Made by a program: the position numbers and the translations under genes
Assembly: GCA_034190325.1 (NCBI GenBank)
Contig: JAXHST010000090.1
Location: 1 to 9,280 of the forward strand
DNA length: 9,280 nucleotides
From: UBA287 sp034190325
GTDB taxonomy: Archaea > Thermoplasmatota > UBA186 > UBA287
Reading direction: 5' to 3'
The notes under the pieces: model-generated
Told to the model about the DNA's origin: nothing
The model's database searches: none
The model's input: only the letters and a program-made list of their open reading frames with translations
In this document: one piece after another, positions 6,018 through 9,280 of the stretch
How positions within the stretch are numbered: the first letter of the stretch is position 1
Layout: each line of letters opens with the position of its first letter

Positions 6018-6947
6018 GTGTCTATAGTAGAGATAAGAGATCTTTATAAAGAGTACAGGGCAAGGGGCAAAGCAGTTAAGGCTCTCAACGGCATAGATCT
6101 AACAATAGAGGAGGGAGAGTTCTTTGGTTTGCTTGGGCCTAACGGCGCAGGGAAAACAACGCTGATACAGTGCATAACAACCCTTTTGATCCCCACTAAA
6201 GGAGAAATAAGCGTTTGTGGTTATGATGCGCTCAGAGAGCCCTCAAAGGTGAGAGCTTCCATAGGCTGCATGCTCACAGGCGAGAGATCGATCTACTGGA
6301 AGCTCACAGGCAGGGAGAACCTTGACTATTTTGGTGCTCTCTATCATATAAAGGGGAGAAAAGAGAGAATAGAAGAGCTGATATCGATGCTGTCGCTGGA
6401 GGATTTTATAGATCGCAGGGTAGAAACATACTCCAGCGGGCAGAGAATGAAGGTCGCATTTGCAAAAACGCTCATAGCGGATCCCCCCGCGATAATACTT
6501 GACGAACCCACGATAACCCTGGATGTGCTGGCATCCAGAGAGCTGAGGCAGACCATAAAGAGAGTAAACAGGAATGGAACAACGGTCATATACACAACGC
6601 ACCTCATGTTTGAGGTTGAAGAGCTCTGTGACAGAGTAGCTATAATTGATGAAGGCGTCATAAAGGCACTTGATACTGTGGAGGGGCTAAAGAGGATCTC
6701 TGGTGAGGAGAGACAGATAAAGCTCTCGCTCTCAGATCCTTCCACAGTAGCGGAAGCCCTGAGGGGAGTTGCGTCTGTAAAGAGGGTTAGCGAGGAAGAT
6801 GGCTCGGTTGTTGTTGTGGGGGATGCACTTGATAGCATACTCAAAGCGGTCCTTTCCTCCGGGGTAGAATTAAAGGACATAGATGTTTCTTCACCGGACC
6901 TTGAAAACGTTTTCCTCAGGCTTACAGGCAAAAGGCTGGAAGAATGA
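6018..6947 (+). CDS. ABC-2 type transporter, ATP-binding subunit
   Basis: Cytoplasmic ATPase that would power export through the two membrane proteins encoded next. The 309-aa protein has Walker A GPNGAGKTT (40-48), signature YSSGQ (138-142), Walker B AIILDEPT (158-165), and H-loop histidine H195 in YTTHLM. The D-loop region reads ITLDVLA. The usual Q-loop glutamine after IGxM is absent: residues 82-101 read IGCMLTGERSIYWKLTGREN, putting Thr-Gly-Glu where the Gln is expected. After about residue 225 is a C-terminal extension like that of drug/polysaccharide-type ABC-2 ATPases (DrrA/CcmA-like, COG1131). The start is a GTG at 6018; no ATG gives this N-terminus. The stop overlaps the permease ATG (ATGA). 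The substrate cannot be read from the sequence; drug, lipid or other hydrophobic export are all possible. Confidence 0.92.
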   Translation: MSIVEIRDLYKEYRARGKAVKALNGIDLTIEEGEFFGLLGPNGAGKTTLIQCITTLLIPTKGEISVCGYDALREPSKVRASIGCMLTGERSIYWKLTGRENLDYFGALYHIKGRKERIEELISMLSLEDFIDRRVETYSSGQRMKVAFAKTLIADPPAIILDEPTITLDVLASRELRQTIKRVNRNGTTVIYTTHLMFEVEELCDRVAIIDEGVIKALDTVEGLKRISGEERQIKLSLSDPSTVAEALRGVASVKRVSEEDGSVVVVGDALDSILKAVLSSGVELKDIDVSSPDLENVFLRLTGKRLEE

Positions 6948-7753
6948 TGAGCTGGACTGGTGTTATGGCGGCATTCCGTGTTAAGATAAAAGAGTCCCTG
7001 AGATACAGAGGCTACTGGATAAGTGACCTGGGCTTCACTTTTCTCATGGCTCTGTTGCCGATAATGATAGGCAGAGGTGGAGATATTGATGCATTTGAAA
7101 CACTCATAGGAACAAGGAATTACTATGGTTACATGCTCCTTGGATCATGCGCTTTTATGGCGATAGACGCTCCACTATGGCAGATGGGCAACTGGTTCAG
7201 AAGAGAGCAGCAGATAGGAACCCTGCAGTCGATATATCTCACTCCAGACGGCTCGATGGAGGCTTTAGGGGGCCTGGCTCTGTTCTGTCTCTTTCGCTCA
7301 TGCATAATAGCCGGCATACCATTCGCCACAGGTTTTGTGTGGTTTGGCCTTGAGCTCTCCAGAGGGATTATCTTAGCTTTAGCCTTCTTTGTTATAGGTT
7401 TCATACCTGTGTGTGGCATCTCTCTTTTTATAGGAGCTCTTGTTCTGAGACTCAAGGAGACAGGCGCGCTGCTGAACACCCTGCAGATGGCATTTGGTCT
7501 TCTCATGGGGATGTGGGTTCAGGTTTCCCTTTTTCCGGTTGCAGTGAGAGCAATATCCTATGCTCTGCCAATGACATGGATTGCTTCAGGCGTAAGAGCG
7601 AGCATAATGGGCATACCCTATCTGTTTGGCTCATGGGAGGCTGACTTTATAGTTCTCCTCATGCATTCCATCATCATGCCCGTTCTTGGGGCTATAGTAT
7701 TCTTATATGTAGAAAAAAGGGTGAAGATGAACAGCGGGGTGGGATCATTCTGA
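6944..7753 (+). CDS. ABC-2 type transporter permease, subunit 1
   Basis: Integral membrane half of the exporter. The 269-aa protein has about six hydrophobic segments (roughly residues 28-43, 62-79, 111-133, 141-168, 178-205 and 234-256) and a positively charged N-terminal amphipathic stretch (FRVKIKESLRYRGYW), the arrangement of ABC-2 (DrrB-like) permeases. Between the second and third membrane segments is EQQIGTLQSIYLTP (88-101), a motif also present in the next permease and probably in the cytoplasmic loop that touches the ATPase. Either of two tandem ATGs (6944, 6947) can be the start; the first forms an ATGA overlap with the ATPase stop. No signal peptide or catalytic domain is seen. Substrate unknown. 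Confidence 0.9.
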   Translation: MMSWTGVMAAFRVKIKESLRYRGYWISDLGFTFLMALLPIMIGRGGDIDAFETLIGTRNYYGYMLLGSCAFMAIDAPLWQMGNWFRREQQIGTLQSIYLTPDGSMEALGGLALFCLFRSCIIAGIPFATGFVWFGLELSRGIILALAFFVIGFIPVCGISLFIGALVLRLKETGALLNTLQMAFGLLMGMWVQVSLFPVAVRAISYALPMTWIASGVRASIMGIPYLFGSWEADFIVLLMHSIIMPVLGAIVFLYVEKRVKMNSGVGSF

Positions 7754-7773
7754 TCAGCGATTTTTTTAATGTC

Positions 7774-8520
7774 ATGAAAAAGGAGATACGGGTTACACTG
7801 CGCTACCCTGTGAACTTTGCCTGCAGCCTTGCCATGATATTTGTTTTTGCGGCCCTGTTAGGCTCTGTTGGGGCAATATTTTTCAGCGGCGGGCAGATGA
7901 TCGGTCTCGCGCTCTCGGGGCTCATCATGATGGAGGCTTTTTCTGATTCTCTATGGGGGGTGGGTTTTTCACTCTCGGCAGAGCGCTATCAGGGCACTCT
8001 CGAGTCTTTTTATCTAACCCCAGCAAACAGGTTTTCCTCTATCGCAGCAAGGTTCGGTATAACCTTTTTCTGGACGCCTATAACCATCCTGCTATGCCTT
8101 CTCCTTATGAGGGCCTACGGGATATCTTACGATCTATCAGCCCTCCTCATTCTTTTGCCCCTTTTTTCCATGCTCCTTGGACTCGGCTGCGCGCTCGCAG
8201 GGTTATGCTTGCTATACAGACAGACTGGACAGCTTCTGATAAATGTAACGCAGTTCTCTCTCATGATCCTCTGCGCCTTCTTTTTTCCATTCTCTTCTCT
8301 GCCGCAGCCTCTGCTGTGGCTGAGCCGCGCCGTGCCATTCAGCTATGGCATTGATGCTTTCAGAGCTACCTTACTCAACACCCCAACAGAATTGCTCGGC
8401 ATAAGGGCAGAGATCCTTCTCTTGTTAATATTCGGGATAATTGTGCCTGTAGCAGGGTATTATGTTTATAAGATTGCGGAAAGAAGGGTTCTTGAAGAGG
8501 GAGGACTAAGGGTATATTGA
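7774..8520 (+). CDS. ABC-2 type transporter permease, subunit 2
   Basis: Second membrane subunit, a divergent paralogue of the first. From ATG 7774 it has 248 aa, with hydrophobic segments near 16-37, 42-66, 95-113, 121-146, 156-180 and 213-232. It carries ERYQGTLESFYLTP (70-83), matching EQQIGTLQSIYLTP of subunit 1, so the two likely pair as a heterodimer on one ATPase dimer. The N-terminus KKEIRVTLRYP is a typical amphipathic entry helix. The frame is open upstream of 7774, where codons for ISDFFNV would lengthen this helix; only non-standard starts (CTG 7750 or ATT 7747) would include them, so ATG 7774 is kept. It is 20 bases after subunit 1, across a run of seven T. Substrate unknown. Confidence 0.88.
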   Translation: MKKEIRVTLRYPVNFACSLAMIFVFAALLGSVGAIFFSGGQMIGLALSGLIMMEAFSDSLWGVGFSLSAERYQGTLESFYLTPANRFSSIAARFGITFFWTPITILLCLLLMRAYGISYDLSALLILLPLFSMLLGLGCALAGLCLLYRQTGQLLINVTQFSLMILCAFFFPFSSLPQPLLWLSRAVPFSYGIDAFRATLLNTPTELLGIRAEILLLLIFGIIVPVAGYYVYKIAERRVLEEGGLRVY

Positions 8521-8530
8521 GTTTTCCGAT

Positions 8531-8550
8531 TAAACCGCATACATTTTTAT
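8531..8550 (+). promoter_or_regulatory. BRE/TATA promoter for purN, leaderless
   Basis: A purine-rich TAAACCG element followed by ACATTTTTAT (8541-8550) is centred about 26 bases before ATG 8572, the distance at which an archaeal TATA box places the transcription start on the A of the ATG. No Shine-Dalgarno is present before the ATG. Both facts fit a leaderless purN mRNA that is independent of the ABC transporter genes. Confidence 0.6.
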
Positions 8551-8571
8551 TGGGTTGAAAATATTACTCTT

Positions 8572-9174
8572 ATGAAGGTTGCAATTCTTGCCTCAACAAA
8601 GGGCACAGATATGGAAGCCATTTTCGAAGCCATAAAAGATGGTAGATTGAGAGGCGTTGAAATTTCTATGGTGATAAGTGATAGAAAAGATGCATACGCT
8701 CTTGAGAGGGCTAGAAACCATGGAATAAAGGGCATATTTGTTGATCCCGGGGGAAAGAAAAGAGAGGAGTATGATAGGGAGCTTGCTGTGATCCTGGGTG
8801 ATGTTGATCTGATGCTCCTGATAGGATACATGCGCCTTCTGAGCCCGTGGTTTGTTGAGAGGTACAGGAACAGGATCATAAATGTGCACCCCTCCCTGCT
8901 TCCCGCCTTTGGTGGAGGAATGGATCTCGATGTGCACAAAAAGGTGCTGGAGTATGGCGCAAAGGTGAGCGGCGCGACAGTGCATTTTGTCGATGAAGGT
9001 GCAGATACAGGCCCTGTAATACTGCAGAGAGCTGTTGAGATATGCGATGATGAGACTCCAGAGAGTTTGAAAGCAAAGGTGCAAAAGGTAGAGGGGGAGT
9101 TGCTGGTAGAAGTGGTAGAACTCCTCCGCGACGGTAAAATCAGGGTAGAAGAAAGGAGGGTGAAGATCGCGTAA
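8572..9174 (+). CDS. purN: phosphoribosylglycinamide formyltransferase (PurN-like)
   Basis: Transfers a formyl group from 10-formyltetrahydrofolate (or an archaeal equivalent such as a formyl-tetrahydropterin) to glycinamide ribonucleotide, an early step of de novo purine synthesis. The 200-aa protein has the formyltransferase core: MRLLSPWFVERYRNRIINVHPSLLP is the central signature region, with catalytic N104 and H106 in NVHPSLLP, and D145 in the GADTGPVI loop completing the triad. The N-terminal phosphate-binding loop reads ASTKGTDMEAI (7-17), where the bacterial enzyme has SGNGSNLQAI, a variation to note. ATG 8572 is supported by a TATA box 26 bases upstream. A role on another formylated substrate cannot be excluded, but the triad and length make PurN by far the best call. 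The TAA stop lies inside an inverted repeat. Confidence 0.9.
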   Translation: MKVAILASTKGTDMEAIFEAIKDGRLRGVEISMVISDRKDAYALERARNHGIKGIFVDPGGKKREEYDRELAVILGDVDLMLLIGYMRLLSPWFVERYRNRIINVHPSLLPAFGGGMDLDVHKKVLEYGAKVSGATVHFVDEGADTGPVILQRAVEICDDETPESLKAKVQKVEGELLVEVVELLRDGKIRVEERRVKIA

Positions 9175-9187
9175 TCTTTAGATTACG
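9170..9187 (+). repeat. perfect 7-bp inverted repeat over the purN stop codon
   Basis: CGTAATC (9170-9176) and GATTACG (9181-9187) are perfect complements around a four-base TTTA. The purN TAA lies in the left arm. No T-run follows on the + strand (an A-run does), so it is not a canonical intrinsic terminator. It could be an RNA 3'-end hairpin or a protein-binding palindrome. Confidence 0.8.
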
Positions 9188-9226
9188 AAAAAATCACGCC
9201 TGTTTCTGCTATGATGGTAATCTAAA
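9177..9226 (+). repeat. 10-bp inverted repeat with 30-base spacer
   Basis: TTTAGATTAC (9177-9186) is the exact reverse complement of GTAATCTAAA (9217-9226). The left arm shares GATTAC with the 7-bp palindrome at 9170-9187, so the two hairpins cannot form together. The right arm also repeats, in direct orientation, GTAATCT from 9171-9177. The right arm ends about 28 bases before the TATA box at 9255. Confidence 0.8.
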
Positions 9227-9248
9227 ATTTGTTTACGACGGAAATCAA

Positions 9249-9264
9249 GAAAACTTTAAATATA
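9249..9264 (+). promoter_or_regulatory. strong archaeal BRE/TATA promoter for a gene beyond the window
   Basis: GAAAAC (9249-9254) followed by TTTAAATA (9255-9262) is close to the archaeal BRE + TATA consensus, the best in the window. Transcription would begin about 25 bases on, near 9283-9286, just outside. The rest of 9175-9280 contains no ORF; it holds only the inverted repeats and this promoter. The downstream gene could be protein-coding or a stable RNA; it is not visible. Confidence 0.75.
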
Positions 9265-9280
9265 ACAGAAGCAAATAAGC

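Noticed and set aside
6344..6931. Minus-strand ORF of 195 codons antisense to the ABC ATPase
   Set aside because: Serine/threonine-rich shadow of a purine-biased gene, without family features; the + strand frame carries all ABC motifs.
7761..7767. T7 run between the two permease genes as a terminator
   Set aside because: Although archaeal termination can use oligo-T, this lies in a 20-base gap between two genes that must be co-expressed and is in part probably coding for Phe-Phe; no second T tract supports it.
9170..9195. Intrinsic hairpin terminator after purN
   Set aside because: The hairpin is followed by an A-run, not a T-run, on the + strand, and on the minus strand the T-run precedes the hairpin, so neither orientation fits a classical terminator.
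1..9280. tRNA, rRNA, CRISPR array, insertion sequence or phage features
   Set aside because: No cloverleaf with T-loop signature, no regularly spaced repeats, no transposase or integrase motifs and no terminal repeats were seen on either strand; genes fill nearly the whole window.

Overview
The window is archaeal, most likely euryarchaeal in the broad sense. It carries the conserved archaeal block psmA - SBDS - rrp4 - rrp41 - rrp42 - rpl37ae - rpoP - pcc1 - pfdB, archaeal promoter elements (BRE/TATA boxes, two of them placed for leaderless transcripts), and no bacterial -35/-10 pattern. Codon use leans on AGA/AGG for Arg and ATA for Ile. ATP sulfurylase plus a thiol-dependent APS reductase would suit a sulfate-assimilating lineage such as relatives of Archaeoglobi, Syntrophoarchaeia or ANME-1, but that placement is only a guess. 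Every gene is on the + strand and there is almost no non-coding DNA. I found no rRNA, tRNA, CRISPR array or mobile element.

Region 1 (1-1190) is sulfate assimilation. It holds the 3' part of ATP sulfurylase, cut by the window edge, then an APS reductase with the full [4Fe-4S] and catalytic cysteine set. Together they convert sulfate to APS and then sulfite without needing APS kinase.

Region 2 (1211-6008) is the archaeal exosome/proteasome/translation superoperon. It starts with a short ORF that I read as a much reduced Pop5 (RNase P) protein, in the position where Pop5 is expected. It continues with the proteasome alpha subunit, SBDS, the exosome proteins Rrp4, Rrp41 and Rrp42, ribosomal protein L37Ae, the RNA polymerase subunit RpoP (48 aa), the KEOPS subunit Pcc1 and prefoldin beta. 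Most junctions overlap or are separated by a few bases, so translation is probably coupled. The block links RNA processing and decay, ribosome maturation, transcription, tRNA modification, protein folding and proteolysis.

Region 3 (6018-8520) is an ABC-2 type exporter with one ATPase and two related but different permeases, probably forming a heterodimeric channel. It follows prefoldin beta by only 9 bases.

Region 4 (8521-9280) holds a separately promoted purN-like glycinamide ribonucleotide formyltransferase. After it comes a short non-coding stretch with overlapping inverted repeats and a strong archaeal promoter for a gene just beyond the window.

The most interesting points are the miniature Pop5 candidate, the competing inverted repeats at 9170-9226 upstream of the terminal promoter, and the unusual Q-loop of the ABC ATPase. 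I did not find a convincing entirely new multi-gene system; most of the window is well-conserved archaeal housekeeping.
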